Assembly: GCA_963969395.1 (NCBI GenBank)
Contig: OZ017798.1
Location: 23,738,173 to 23,802,172 of the forward strand
Length of the DNA stretch: 64,000 nucleotides
Source of the DNA: Pseudoscleropodium purum
Lineage: Eukaryota; Streptophyta; Bryopsida; Hypnales; Brachytheciaceae
Direction: 5' to 3'
The position numbers were made by a program, and so were the translations under genes. The notes under the pieces are model-generated. The model was not told where the DNA came from. It saw nothing but the letters and a program-made list of their open reading frames with translations, and did no database searches. Positions 1 through 13,156 of the stretch are shown here, piece after piece. Each line of letters begins with the position of its first letter. Position 1 is the stretch's first letter.

Positions 1-347
1 TACCGGGAGAAGAGAATGTGGTCCCATTCGCAATTTAGTACTCCAAGCATTCATAAGGAAGGACGGAGTATACGACTTATACCAATGATCGATTGTAAAG
101 GGCTAAAAGAAGGCAATGTATTGGTTCTGAATCAGAGGAATCAAAGTGCTTATCAAGCAATGAAAATTACATATCATGCAATAACTTCTTAATCATGTAG
201 CCAAAAGTTATGAAAATTGTTGGACCTTAAAGCTACTCCTTGGGCACATGTTGTGTGAAAAATTCAAAGAAAAAAATTAAAATTCCACTTGTAGTGAGCT
301 TCCCAAAATTGCTATGTGCCAAAAAAAAAAATTGGGTCCTTTAAAGG
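1..347 (-). mobile_element. Family A TTAA element, reverse, cut by the window edge
   Basis: The sequence matches, in reverse orientation, the left third of the complete family A element at 38646-39552. Shared blocks are the run on 'atgaaaattgttgg', 'cttaaagctactcc' and 'cacatgttgt'. The end reads TTTAAAGG followed by TTAA at 348-351, the same terminal form as the other copies. The remainder lies outside the window. No coding capacity is seen. Confidence 0.5.
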
Positions 348-351
348 TTAA

Positions 352-2259
352 ACATTATTACCATTGGCTAAATTTTCTTTCTTTTTTGATAGTAGATTTT
401 TTAATTGTAGCAATCAAAGAAGTAGAAGTTTTTGAATTTTGTATAAATATGAACTTAAAAAATCTTAATCAACTCTTTTATTTTATATTTATAAAAATAA
501 TGCAGTTGCAGATGAAATGATGAATGAACATGCCAAAAATATTATAAAAAGTTGTGTTGTATATGACAAGCCACACAAATATTTGATGCAATAAGCTAAT
601 TGTGGCTTCACTTTCCACTATTTTTTGTATTGGCTTTCATTCTATGGCTTTGGCTTAGATTCAATCATGGCTCTAATTTTGGACTTCATGGCTTTAGTCA
701 TGTCTATTCACAACTAGTACATTTTATATTTACTAATACAAGAAATATAGATATAAAAATATACAAGATTTTAAATATTGCCTAAACTACTTCTAACCTA
801 AAGGTCATCAATGGAAATTTCTAATTCAATGTTGATCATGCAAGTAGCCATATATGAAGCTAATGCAAAGATGTTTTGTTGATCCTTTAGATCCTAGACC
901 AATTTCTCTAAAACACACTTTGCTTTATTTGTGTACTAAATACTATTGTTAATCAAAATATTGAAGCCTATATGTCGATTATATCCAACTAAAGTACATG
1001 AAAGTGAACTTGGTAGTACTATAGTACATGAAATTTGGCTCACATCCTATTAAAAAATTTATAAAAGATTTTGAATATTATTGAACATTCAATTTGAATG
1101 TTTGTATAAAATTTTGTCACATCTTCATATCTTCAGCAATACAAATATCATAGTGATTCTTTTCTATTGAAGCAAATTTGGGTGTAGAATTTAATATTGT
1201 GTCAAAGCAAGTACTGCCTCTTTTGAGTACATTGTGTAACAAAGTGTCACAATGTGCTCAATTTCTTTTTAATCAATTTAACCATCACCTCACCTCCCAA
1301 TTTTTTTTTATTAAATTGAATTCATTTCATTTCATTACCCCCCATCCCAACCCTATTTGTAATTTTGGTGTGGCATTTTGTAAGGCATTCAATATGGGAT
1401 ATGTAACAAATGCCATATATATATCCATATCTCAATTCTGTGTCTATATTCCAAGTTCATATTTGTAGTTTGTACCCGTATAAATAGACTATTTGTAGTA
1501 TATACATTAGAAGATTTTCAGTTGCATAGGAGGGTTGCGAGTTCCCTGAAGTTTTCAAACCCTGGGAATTTGGTGCTCTAGTTGCCTAATGTAGCACAAT
1601 GACTGCCATATTATTAAAAAATTAATTTTTTTCAACCTTTTTTCATTTTTTCATTTTAAAAAAAAATTGACAATAGCCATTCTAATGTTGCTGAGGGAAC
1701 AATGATGGGGACGGCCCTAAAACGGTCCTCCTAGCCTCCCCAAAATCCTCTAATGCCCACATCCCATATTGTATCCCAAGTTGTTTTTTGAAGATCAATG
1801 GTATTGGAGGGGGGGCGGGGGAATTTTTTAAACAAAAATTAATGGCTCTAGATTTTACAAAATTGAGAGGGTGTGGTTAAATAGAAAATCAAGATGGTTT
1901 GCTTCTTTTTGATACATTGTGTTAAATATTGTTATCTTTTCAATGATAGATTATAAGTGTATAACAAGGTTCAATACTCTTACAAACTTAATAATTGTAC
2001 CAATCAAAGAATTTTGCATAATACAAAATAGAATTTCTACATTTTGTCATGTGTAATTGGCATTATATTTACACACAATCAAACATACTAGTTTTAATTT
2101 TTGAAAACTAAAAATTTATTTTTGATAAATTTTTTATTTTATTTTCATAGTTTTACATAATATTATTTTAAAAAACATGAGTGATCATATGTTCAAATTT
2201 TAGTTTTGTTGTGTGTAGAAAATATCCATATGTACATCTTTCATGTAAAAAAAATGACT
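352..2259. other. AT-rich spacer, no gene seen
   Basis: Short open frames (for example 1178-1468) have low-complexity translations, no recognisable domain and no supporting splice structure. A slightly GC-richer patch lies around 1680-1760. I see nothing here to annotate. Confidence 0.5.
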
Positions 2260-2263
2260 TTAA

Positions 2264-2870
2264 CACCTAAAGTTCTATAACTATGTTTTCACCGAAAACA
2301 CTCAAAAATTGCCATTTTTAATACAAGTACCAAATTTTTGAAATTTTTTTTTTTTGACATATGTAACCATAGGATCTTTTAGTATTCTCACTTGAGAATA
2401 TGTGGTAAGAATTTCAGAAATTTCCACCATGTTGATTGTTAGATATAAGCATTCAAATTCATTGAAATCATTTTTTTGGCCTTAAAAAAAATAGGTCAAT
2501 TGCACTTTACAAGTCCACTTTTCTATGAAAAAATGTCTTAAATGGTAGTGCTTCTTTCGATTTTTTTTCATAGACAAGTTAGCTACATGATTGAAAATTT
2601 TCATTTGGAATTGTACAACATATAGAAAAAAATAATAAGTAGACAATAATAGATAATGATTCAAAATACTAAATTGTTAAGAATTTAAATATGGAATTAA
2701 AATTTTCAATTGCAATAATTACAATGTTGTAATAAACAATCTTCATCCTATGATTTTGTTTTTTTTCCAAAAATATTGAAAATTGAATAAGATAAAGGAC
2801 TTCAAAGTCTATTTTAGAATAAAGAATTCATAACTACCTGCAAACAAAAAACTCTCATAAGTTTTGAGGT
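2264..2870 (-). mobile_element. Family A TTAA element, reverse, partial
   Basis: TTAA at 2260-2263 is followed by CACCTAAAGTTC. The next sequence (a 'gttttcacc' block, then 'caaaaattgcc') is the reverse complement of the right end of the complete family A element at 38646-39552. Similarity continues through the block around 'taaattgttaagaattta' and fades near 2870, so the other terminus is lost or too diverged to place. Confidence 0.5.
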
Positions 2871-3332
2871 GAGAATGTGATTATACCTTTACAGTGAATG
2901 CAATTTAAATTTCAAGTTTCATTTTTTGGAGATTATGAGAGTAGTATTTGACTTTGAAGGTTGACTTTCCAATCTTGGAATAAGTATGTGAGGCAATACT
3001 AAAGGCATAAAAGCCTACCCCTTGTCCTATACATGAATAACTCTTTCTACATTGAAAGTCAACATAAAATTCATTGAAAAATATATGTTTATAGACTAGG
3101 GTACAAAATTCTTACAAACTACTTTATCTACAAAAGCGCTAGATATTTTTATATAAAAAATAGACTTTGGCAAACTAATTGTACCATTGATTTCAAATGT
3201 TCAAAATTAGCTAGTTGTATTGAAAGGGACAACTAGTAAAATCTAGTTACAATATAGAAACATCTTTTAATAAAATTTAGTATAGTACGATTCATTTTTG
3301 AAGTCTCTATATATCAAATTTTTGTTATTTAA

Positions 3333-3700
3333 TCCCTAAAGGCCCATCATATGTTTTGGGGCTACATAGCAATTTTGGATAAGTATATGTGACTAGAGAT
3401 TTCTATCTTTTTTGCCCAAATTTTAATAGAAGGCGGGGACAAAGAATATTTTTCATATGCACTAAATTTCATGACATTTGGAAATATGAGTCAAAACTTA
3501 TGGCCTAATGTGTTCCTTTTTTGTAAATGGTCAATCCAAGCACATTAGAAAAAATCAATTTTTTTTAGAAACTAAAATTTGAAATTGATTTTCTAGAGTT
3601 AGAGAGAGAGAGAGAGGGGGGGGGGAAGCTTTGAATCATTTAATTTTGATCAATGCATTTGAAATAACCAATTGATCCAAATATATCACCCATTCCAAAA
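3333..3700 (+). mobile_element. Family A TTAA element, left part only
   Basis: TTAA at 3329-3332 is followed by TCCCTAAAGGCCC. The body resembles the left half of the family A copy at 54959-55834, sharing blocks such as 'aaattttaatagaaggyg' and 'aaatatgagtcaaaactta'. The right half is missing; another element starts at 3755. An (AG)n-(G)n microsatellite at about 3600-3625 lies inside it. Confidence 0.45.
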
Positions 3701-4066
3701 TTCACAACATCATTATGAAATCAGAAAATAAATATCACAAAGCCTCTTTCTTAACCCCTAAAGGACCAAGCTGCGTTTTTTGGCAACATAGTGAATTTGG
3801 GCAGCTCACTACGAATGAGGTTTTAATTATTTTGTGTTTACCCAAGGAGTAGCTTCAAGGCTTGACAATTTTCATAACTTTTGACTACATACTCAAAAAG
3901 TTATTGCATGATATGCGATTTTCTTTGTTTTGCGAGAAGCTTGGGTAACTCAAAAAACTTCTTTAAAAATCACTTTTCAAAAAAATAAAAATTTGAAATT
4001 GGTTCTTTAGGTTTATATAAGAGTGAGAAGCTTTGAATCATTCCACTTTGACTAATGAGATGACAG

Positions 4067-4144
4067 TTATGAGGAGTTTTAGTTTGTAGGTAGGTATGGT
4101 TTTCAAAGACTCCATATCTACCTGCAAACTAAAACTCCTCATAA
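4067..4144. repeat. Inverted repeat, 33-bp arms, 12-bp loop
   Basis: Arms 4067-4099 and 4112-4144 are reverse complements at 31 of 33 positions, and the loop is 12 nt. The core is 'ttatgaggagttttagtttg' on the left and its complement on the right. The left arm matches family A sequence ('ttatgaggaattttagtttg' type); the right arm looks like a secondary inverted copy of it. Confidence 0.9.
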
Positions 4145-4149
4145 GTGGC

Positions 4150-4301
4150 CCCAAAAGTGAAAGGCATATGAGTACATGATTTTAACTTATAAGCCTTTGA
4201 AATTGGGCTTATCTTCTTTATGCAATGTTCAAAACTTACAAAGCCCAATTTCAAAGGCTTGTAAGTCAAAATCATGTGCTTGTATGCCTTTCACTTTTGG
4301 G
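4150..4301. repeat. Inverted repeat, 61-bp arms, 30-bp loop
   Basis: Arms 4150-4210 and 4241-4301 pair over 61 nt with five differences, all transitions. In a + strand RNA four of them would be G-U pairs and one an A-C mismatch. It begins 5 bp after the previous hairpin. A + strand transcript would fold into two adjacent long stems, like an inverted-duplication small-RNA precursor. No transcript evidence is available. Confidence 0.9.
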
Positions 4302-4885
4302 ATTATGTTAATAAGCATGTTGAGGGTCTATATAAAAAATTTTAAGTCCGATTGGATCTATCTATCATGTTTGCCCAAAATTGCCCATAATGGAAAAAAA
4401 CATCATTGTGACACATAACATTTTAACCGCAAGTTGAGTTTGGTTTGAAATTTTCTAGGTATCAAGTTAGTACTAAAACACACCTTAAGTTTGGTAAAGA
4501 TTTCACAAGAATTCAACAAATATTGCATGGAAAAGGTCTTGCCCAAAAGTGAAAAATGGCTTGAAATCATGCCTTAGGGCTTTAAGGGTTAAAAATAAAA
4601 TATTTGCATCAACCACTTTACACTTTGGAATCTAAAGTGTGAAATGGAAAATAACTTTGCACAAGTCCCACGAATAACATGACATATGAATTCTATAACA
4701 ACACTATTAATATTTGTGAAGGCAATCCAAATTTGAGAAATGGAAGATGAATTTGGTCTCTCATATCTATAAATTTTCATTGTTTATATTAATATACAAT
4801 TTCAAAATGCACATATTTTTCCATACTTTTCATGTGTTACAATTAGTAACCAAATTTTTTGTAAACTTGTAAAAACTTCAGTTAA

Positions 4886-5454
4886 CCCCTAAAGCCCGTA
4901 GGCATATTTGGGCAGAAATTGTAAAAAGCTACCACTTTTAGGGTAGTGAGAAAGAAATGAATTTTTTTCTTCAATATTTAACTGCACAAATTTGTACTAG
5001 ATTACTATGGGAATGTGTGGAAAAAATTCCAAAAACTTTGACAGCACATATTGAAAGATTATAACATTTGAAGTTAGAAGAAAAAGCTTTCTTTCTACCT
5101 TGCTCAACAAGGCCAACACCCTTTCACTCATCCTAGAGTGAGATTTGTATACTACATATGGTAAATTTTTTTTACATTTGCATCTTGAATCAAGTAAGTT
5201 ACATGCCTACCAAATTTCAAAACTAAAAGACGAGTTTTGCAAAAGTTTCCCAAAGCTATCTAAGTTGTCTGAAAAGTTTGGCGTAGTATAGCTTTTGTTC
5301 TGAGCACCTAATAAAAAAAAAGCTATATTCCCACTAAAAGGGTATATGTTCACACCTTGTGTCAAAATTTTATGAACATTCACCCAAAATTGAATTCATA
5401 GGAACCTATCCAAATTTTCAATTATCCATACAATGGACTCTTGTCCTTCAGGGA
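4886..5454 (+). mobile_element. TTAA-flanked element, family B, copy 1
   Basis: The element is 569 bp, bounded by TTAA at 4882-4885 and 5455-5458. The left end is CCCCTAAAGCCCG; the right end reversed is TCCCTGAAGGAC. The interior is AT-rich, without coding capacity, and different from families A and C. A second copy lies at 17704-18317 in the same orientation, sharing 'aaagattataacattt' and a 'ctatgggaatgtgt' block. Confidence 0.6.
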
Positions 5455-5672
5455 TTAAAGATGTTTTCACATGCCAAGTCATGAATACCACATGTATTAA
5501 ATCATTTTAATGAAGTTGTATTTTCAAATTACAAAGCATTTCTTCACAAGAAATTTTTTCAAATTGCATTGAATCGAGGATATTAATAAAAATTATGAAA
5601 TTAATTTGAAGACTATAATTCTGAGGTATTAAATCTAGCAAATGAAGCACTCACTTAAGACATAAAAATTAA

Positions 5673-6259
5673 CCCCTGAACTTCCAAATTTTTCTCTAGA
5701 ATTGACAATATGAAAAAAACCATTAGAAAATACTACTTGGAATTGTATTTTGTATTTTAGAATTGATTTACAAATAAAAGTTGTAGATTTTGGACTTTGG
5801 ATTCCATCCATATGGTTACATTCACCAATGCTATCACCAATATTTTTTTATAAATTTTGAAAGGGAAACTTGAAAATCCATTCTAAATTTGATTACAACC
5901 AAAATATTATCATTTTTTGAGTAAGACTTGTTGGAATGGATTTGAAATGAGGTTCTCTTGACATAGTGATTTTTGTGAAATTTTTGTATTCTTTAAATTT
6001 ATAACATCATTTTTGCAAATCCAATTTTGAACTAGAGTCAATGCAATTTTGAGTTGGTCAACCACTCAACATACTTTCACATTTGTAATTTTAGAAAAAT
6101 ATGTACTTTAGTAATATAAAATCCAACCATTAGATAGGACAAGAACTTGATAAAGTATCTCCACAAATTAGGATGGTTTTCATCCAAGTAGTAATGAGAA
6201 AGAAACAAGATAATGAATTTGTTCATCATCCATAACTTGGACATCACAGCAATTAAGGG
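5673..6259 (+). mobile_element. TTAA-flanked element, family C, copy 1
   Basis: The element is 587 bp, bounded by TTAA at 5669-5672 and 6260-6263. The left end is CCCCTGAACTTCC; the right end reversed is CCCTTAATTGC. The interior is non-coding. It is collinear along nearly its whole length with the copy at 38079-38641, sharing 'aaataaaagttgtag', 'gctatcaccaatattttttt' and 'ccaaccattrgatagg'. Confidence 0.6.
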
Positions 6260-6263
6260 TTAA

Positions 6264-9200
6264 GTAATGTGTATTTACAAAAACGTTGAAATTTCTTTTG
6301 TTTATAATTTGTTCTCCAATAGAATGATTCTTTTTCAAGAATAAATAAGCATTAGTGATAAAGACTTCAGATTTCTTATTGTGTCATCACTGGTAATACT
6401 ATTTAGCATTAAAAGTATAAATAACAAATATTTACTACTAAATGTCTTACAAATTTATTAATACTACCAACATTATATGTCTAAATTTTAACTAGACCCA
6501 TAAAAAAATTTGATTGAAATATTATCAAGAATATCGTCAATCATAGGTTATTTAAAAAAATTAAATTATCAATTATCAACACAAAATATTATGATTAGTT
6601 TATTATAGTTATATAGATGTTCTAATGTATTTCTAGGTGTCTTAGGTGTTTGGTCATTTGCAACAAAATCATAAACTATACGAATGTATTCAAAATAAAT
6701 TTCTTTTCCATATAATTCAACAAAATAACAAACTTAAGATCAAGGTCTAGGTCTTTGTTTTTAAATTTCATGAGTTTTTTGAAATCACAATTTCAGATTA
6801 CAATTTCTGTACAAATTTGAGATTGCTTGTTTTATAAGGAAATTTTTAATTGCATTTTTGAAACATGCTGTATGAGGGTGATTGCAAAAATGACTTGTTG
6901 ATTTTTTTCCACTTTGGCCTGTTTTTTTGGCTAGTACTCTTTCTACTTTGACCTTTTGGAAACAAATTTTTAAAAATAAAATAAAATAATGATAGTTAGT
7001 ATAACACTAAAAATAGCATATCACCAAAATTTCTTTCCAAAAAAATGTCGTTCAAAGTTATTTATGAAATAGAGTGATAGAACTTTAAAAGAAAATAGAC
7101 ACTTTGACATGGTTGTAATTTGTAAAAAGTAGGAAAAACAATTTACCAAGAAACCCAAAATTGGCCATTTGAGAAGATATCTTGGTAAAAAATTTTACTA
7201 AAAGAATGATCTTGAAACCATCTACAATATTTTAAAGTGTATATGCAAGGCAATAAGGGAGCTCTATTTGCACAAATACGGAGGACATAAAATAATATAT
7301 TTTTGAAACACCCTTTTATAGAAACATGTCCATCTTTTGTAGGAATAGACCACTAAAAATTTAGCTCTAGATCATTAATTTTGGATATTCCATATTCTTA
7401 AAACTTCTAAAATTGAAAATATGATAAATTAAATAAAATGAATTGTAAGTATAAAATGATTTTTTATTTTTTTTGAAAATGTGAGATATGATTATCCTTA
7501 AGACAACTATCTGTAGTAGCAACTTCAAGTTTATGTAAGTTGTACTTTAAAAGTTATTGCAAAGAAAAGCTCCAATACCCCCTTTGACAAATAACCAATA
7601 TTGGTGTTTCTTGCAATTACCTAACACTGATTGCAAGAAAGATATACTAATATCACAAGTTACATTTGTTTTTTCATTTGTTCTATCACTCATAAGTATT
7701 CTTCTATAGTATTCTAATGAAAATTAGAAATTTTTTTAAATACTTAAATGTTATGTTTGAATGAATGTATATACTACAGGTCTACACTAGTACAAATCCA
7801 CCACACATCAATTAAATGGTTTTGTATCAAATTCATATTAAAACTAATACAAATTGCATTGAAACTTACACTTAAATTATCCCCTAAAATATCTTCCATG
7901 CTTAATTTAGGACCAAAACTATTTCAAAATACTTGTATCCAAAGTAAGACTAAAATTTTCATCTATATTGATTCTTTAACAAATTTAACCATAGAATCCC
8001 TTACTTAAGTTGTTCAAGTACATCCTCCCCAAATTTTAGAGTGACATTATACAAAATTTCAAGCCTAAGTTGGGCCATTTGATTGCATGTAATTGTATAA
8101 ATAGAGAAAATATTAGACAATATTGTCTTACAAAAGAATTATCACTGAAAGTCAAATTCAATATCCCATTGAATTTTCAATTACAAAATTATTCATTTTA
8201 ATTTTTATAAAAACATTAAAAAATTCATTGTGTATATACATCCACTGAAAGTTAAACGACCTTCTATAGGACCTAAACTTTTTGTAATGATATCCCTACT
8301 AATTGCAAGTTCATTGTGCCTAGACTTCAAAATATAGGCTTAGCCCTTCTAAAAAAGTGAAATATTGTCTTTCAACATTTTTAGACAAACTCATGCATGT
8401 TTGATAACTTGTGCATTTTAGTCAATATATTGGAAAATGGGTTGAGAATATATATAAAAATAATAATTAAAAAAACTTTCATATTCATCTTTACGAAAAT
8501 TATACAATGTAAAGTGTAAAGTGCTACAAGTAGGAAGAAAAATTAAAACACTAATAACTTAAACAAGAAATTGAGAATTAAGAATTTCTAAATTTCTTTT
8601 TAAAAACGACTTAATATATTTTTTCTACCTTCATTGCCCTCAAAACAAAATAACTTTTACTTCATTGTTCAGAATTGCATGGTTCAAATGTTCTTGAAAA
8701 GGTATCAAACTATCAATATGTAAATTAAATAAATTTAATTAATATTTTTTAGAATATAATTTTAGTTTCCATGTTTGACATTGAAATCAAAAGAACCCTT
8801 CTAACTTTTGCAATAATTATTGGAATGACATGAATAAAACTTCACATGTAGATTAGGATGATTAGCATCTATCTTAGATAAATTTCATGCATAAATTTGA
8901 ATTTTGAAGTCATTAGAGTCCACCAAAGTTCTTTGATAATCCAAAGTGGGTTCCTTAGTCATTTAGAAGTTAAAAGTTAAAACCAATTCAACTCATGGTA
9001 GATTTGTTTAAAAGAGGTCTTTAGGTAGATTATATCCTATAAAAATCAAGCATACAAACATTGCCAAAGTATAACTGTAGGACTGTAGGAGAACTAAGAC
9101 AATGAAACTTAGTAAAAAAATGTGCTTCAGTATTATAATTTGTAAAAAATAGAAATGAAAATAGAAATGAAAAAAAGATGTCATTTATAATGACTTTAAA

Positions 9201-9315
9201 TCTTTATAAATAAGGTCATTCACTTAAAGAACCACCAAATATTTTTTCCATGTTCAAATGAATATAGAAAAAAAAACACTTTGTGGATTGTCATGTAGAA
9301 CATAGAAAATTTTGT
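6264..9315. other. AT-rich spacer, no gene seen
   Basis: There are only short low-complexity open frames (7748-8008 is the longest, with no recognised domain). I see no tRNA, rRNA or transposase. No complete TTAA element could be delimited here. Confidence 0.5.
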
Positions 9316-9319
9316 TTAA

Positions 9320-10014
9320 CCCCTCGAGGACCAAGGCCTTTTTTCTGCCAAAAAATACTCAAAATTGCCATTTCTATAGCAAAATTTAAAAAAATTAAAA
9401 AAATATTTTTTCCATATATAACTAAAGGATCTTACACCTAACTAGTATGAAAATGTGTGGAAATTTTTTTAGAATTTTTGACCATACAAATTGCAACATA
9501 TCTGCAATTAATTAAAAGTGGAAAATACAAGTTTTTCAACACATTGCAGGAGTAGATTTTTTGACTTTGAACTACAAAGTTTTGAGCTTTGAATCTTTAT
9601 GGTATAAAACTGAATTAAGAGTCTAGGAAGGAAAAAAAGAATTAAAAAAAACTTAATTTTCATTTAAAAAAAATTGTTAAGCAGAAGTAGGTATAAGATA
9701 GAAAAAAAATCTAAATTATTAATATCTCTAAAATGGAATTAAAATGCACTAATTCCAATGGTGAGATTGTCTTAGAAAGCAAGATAAACAATGTAGAATT
9801 TTTTTTGAAAAATTGTAAAAATTGTGTTCAAAAATGAATCTTATAAATTATTTTTTCGTGAAGATGCTCTAATTCCTTGAAAAACAAGATTGTCTATAAC
9901 TTTCTCATAAAAAATCCAAATGGAATGAATAAAAGCTTTCCACGTATACAAAAATATAATCTACAAGGTAAAATATTAAAAAACAAAAAATTAAGAATTT
10001 TGAAATATTTTTAG
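9320..10014 (-). mobile_element. TTAA-ended repeat, family D, reverse copy
   Basis: TTAA at 9316-9319 is followed by CCCCTCGAGGACC. The interior recurs at about 59920-60650 in the same orientation and at about 63275-64000 inverted, for example the block around 'gattcattccatttgg' on the reverse strand. The far terminus is not recognisable. It is non-coding. Confidence 0.45.
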
Positions 10015-10084
10015 TTGCCCCCCTTCCTCTGGTTCCTTCTTTTGAGCTTATTTGGGCATAAATTTTGTTCCCGGACACTAATTG

Positions 10085-10202
<118 letters not shown>

Positions 10203-12000
10203 AGATAGGCAAATTGGATGTTTAAGCTACCAATTTTTGGTGTTAATTTTAAGTAAAGAGAGGGTCTTTTCGATGTGAATGTTGAGTTTGGAGTCCAATT
10301 TGGGTGCTTTTGGTGTTTATTATGCCCAAGTTGTTATCCTTGTGTTTGTGTCCTGTCAATGTCTGGTTGTCGGTGAGGATCCAATTCGGGTGAGAAAGGA
10401 TTATTTGTTTTGAGGTTCTGCCTAGTTGGAAGTATAGTCAAATCAGTTGTGGCTATTAAGAATGGTAGAAATTCATGTTTAGGTGAATGGTGGGTTGGTG
10501 GTCTGTCAGCCAATTAGGATGTTGGTTGGATGAGTCCGAGTTGGCTAGTTGTGAGTTATGTGTTGCCAAGTTGAAGGTCAGTTGCTTCAGTTGAGGCTAC
10601 CGAGTTGGTTGAGGTAGTTGATATTCATCTTCCTGGATCCTATTTGGGGGAATTTTGTGTTTTTGGGAGGTACCGTTTGTTGATTGAAGCCCAGTCGTGT
10701 CCTAGTCCAAGTTGGCTGCGTATGTTTTTTTTAATTTTGCGTGTGTGATTTTGTGGATGTGTGCTTGTTTGTGTGAGTACTAATTGGAAGTTGAGTCTGT
10801 CAGAGTGAATGGCGATGAGTCAGTCCTAATCGGAGAAGTTGGTTGTGCAGTGAGTGCACTGTGTAGAAAGAATTCAGTTTGATTGTGGAGAATGATTCCA
10901 AGTGGGAGAATCAAGTTGGAGTGAAGAATGATTGATTAATGTGTGAGTATAGCAACAGTTTCAACAAGATTTAATATTTCCTAGTTGGAGAGAGTGAACT
11001 TGCAGGAAGTTGAAGTGATTATTCGAGTAGAGAGAAGAAGATAAATTGGAGTGATGGAGTGGAAATCAAAGTAGTTCTAATTGGAAATTAGGATGTTTAT
11101 GGTTAAGAAGGCTAAGTTCCAGTTGGAAATTAGAAGAAAGGACTTAGAGGTTATTAGAGTGTAGTGGAGATAATTGACATTTGAAATCTAAAAGCTGGAA
11201 GCTCAAGTTGTAAGAATGGTGATATTTTCACCAATTCGGTATTATATGAAGAGAATTATTTGTCAAATTGGTGTTCAGTGTGAGGCGGAGAGATGATTTT
11301 GTGTTACAAATCGGGAATGAAATCTGTTTAGCATATGTGGTTTATCTGGTCCTATTTGGAGTATTTTATTTGTTGTAATTGATGTCTGAGTCTAAGTCGG
11401 AAGTTGGTGTCATGATTTGTGGAGTTGTTTTAGAATCCGAATTGGAGTAATTGATGAACTATTTGCAGTGTCAATTTATTTCTAGTAGGTGTTGATGATT
11501 GAAGGCAGTGATAATTAATATCAATTCCCGAATTGGTAAAGAAACTGATTAGATGCATGATGGTTTGAGAATGTCTACCTAATTGGAGTTTAGGAGGGCG
11601 TCAGTGAGGTTTAATTATAGACCAAATGGAAAGTTTGATTAGTGTGTCGTTGTAGTTTGTCTGAGTGGGACTATGAGGATAATTGCAAATGATTTAAGTG
11701 TCCTAATGGGTAGAGCAGATTGTTTATTTGGAAGACTGCAAGTTGGTTAATTCCATTTAAGAGAGTCTGAATATGAGGAGCAATGTAGGTTAACATTAAC
11801 AAATAGGAGTTAAGGGAACCAAGTTGGTGAGATGTCAACAAATGGAAGATGGAGAGCTGTGATGCTGAGCCCAAGTTGGTAGGTGGAAAACCGAGTAGTT
11901 TCTGTGGAATCTAATTTGGAAGACTACAAGTTAAAGATTGAAGATCATCCAATTTGGGAGAGTACTAATTACTAAACTCTTGTGGCCATTAAGAGTGGAG
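10203..12000 (+). repeat. G/T-rich tract with a dispersed CYAAKTYGG-like motif
   Basis: About 30 instances of a degenerate C-C/T-A-A-T/G-T-T/C-G-G motif occur on the + strand at irregular spacing, averaging roughly 55 bp. Examples are 10295 (CCAATTTGG), 11437 (CCGAATTGG), 11578 (CCTAATTGG), 11819 and 11871 (CCAAGTTGG) and 11949 (CCAATTTGG). The tract is poor in C on the + strand and has no long open frame. It may be a decayed tandem repeat or a transposon interior. No gene is recognised. Confidence 0.55.
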
Positions 12001-13150
12001 GGCCAAATTTTGGAATTAGTTATACCATGTGAGGAAAACATAGGACTAAAAAGGATTAAGGAATCATATTTTTTTTGAAGTATTAAGTTGCAATGACTTG
12101 CTAGGGTTAAACCTTGAATTAATTAGAGATAATCCTATTAAGAAAGCTTCCCTAGGAACGAACTTAACTATCACCCGGATAAGTCTTATTAGGTCCTGGA
12201 TTAATCTACAATATATTTCTACAAAGCTCATCAATTACATTGAAATATTATTCTCCAATTGTGCTTGAAAAACACGTTGGTACACAAAATATGACTAAAA
12301 AATTGTACAAGTCTTTCTTACAATCAACCTACCACTCTTTAGACAAAAAAACATCAACTTCTTTTTTCCTTCAAATTTTTTTAATCCTTAAAAGATGGGA
12401 TAGTGACTGTGGAAATCATTATTTTTTCTACAATGTCAATCATTGGCTTTAAAAAATGCAAAAGTGCTCATTGGAAGTCAAACTATTGTACAAGACCTTC
12501 TCCTTTCATCCAAAATTGAAAGGATGAATAGTTGTAGAATACTTCTATCCTACATTTTTTGTTATACAAAAAATGGCTATAGTGTCCTTTAAAGGTTAAG
12601 AGCATCCCCTCAAAAGGCAAAATTTTCTATCTAGATAGGAAAGAAAACTCCCTACTAAAGTTCTTTATCCTTAAATATGTAGGGAATTCAAAGTCACTTT
12701 TTTCTATATGTTTGGGGTAGAGTAAGATTAGTGGAGAAGAACATTCCCTATCCCTATATTTGATCTTATTCCATGGATATAGAGATAGAAATAGGGAAGA
12801 ACTAGTGGGGCTGCTATAAAAAGGTTAAGCTTTCCACTCAAGCAAGTGGACCCTAAACCAATGTAGAGATGATTCTCCATTTTCAATAAACATTGGAATC
12901 ATCTTTGAAAAACCTGGAGAAAGAACCTCCAAGATTACTTCTTGTAGGCAAATTTTCAAAAGGCAATGGCCAATTTGGTCCATAATTCCGAATAAGCATT
13001 AAGACCGGGTTGACCTTTATCCAAAGCGAGCAAGACAAAAGTATATTCAATGCATTTGGTCACTCCTTCCCTCCAGATATGGCGAAACCAAAAGCCCCCT
13101 TGCTGTATCAGGAACTCCCAAGGAATCAATGTCATTTATCGATCAAACCC
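12000..13150. other. Spacer upstream of the first MYB-CC gene
   Basis: The DNA is AT-rich up to about 12900 and then closer to genic composition. A TTTAAAGG-TTAA terminus like those of the TTAA elements lies at 12589-12599, but no partner end was found. The open frame 13010-13285 crosses the promoter modules of the gene and is not recognisable as a protein. Confidence 0.4.
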
Positions 13151-13156
13151 CGGTGC

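Larger units (their letters stand above)
3755..4588. mobile_element. TTAA-flanked element with CCCC..GGG ends (family A-like, with foldbacks)
   Basis: The element is 834 bp, bounded by TTAA at 3751-3754 and 4589-4592. The left end reads CCCCTAAAGGACC and the right end, reverse-complemented, reads CCCTTAAAGCCC, an imperfect terminal inverted repeat. The left ~400 bp resembles family A, sharing 'ttttttggcaacatag' and 'gctttgaatcattcc'. The right half is unique and holds two long hairpins (4067-4144 and 4150-4301). There is no transposase frame, so it would be non-autonomous. TTAA target duplications with CCC..GGG ends are the hallmark of the piggyBac superfamily; that assignment is inference. 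Confidence 0.6.
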
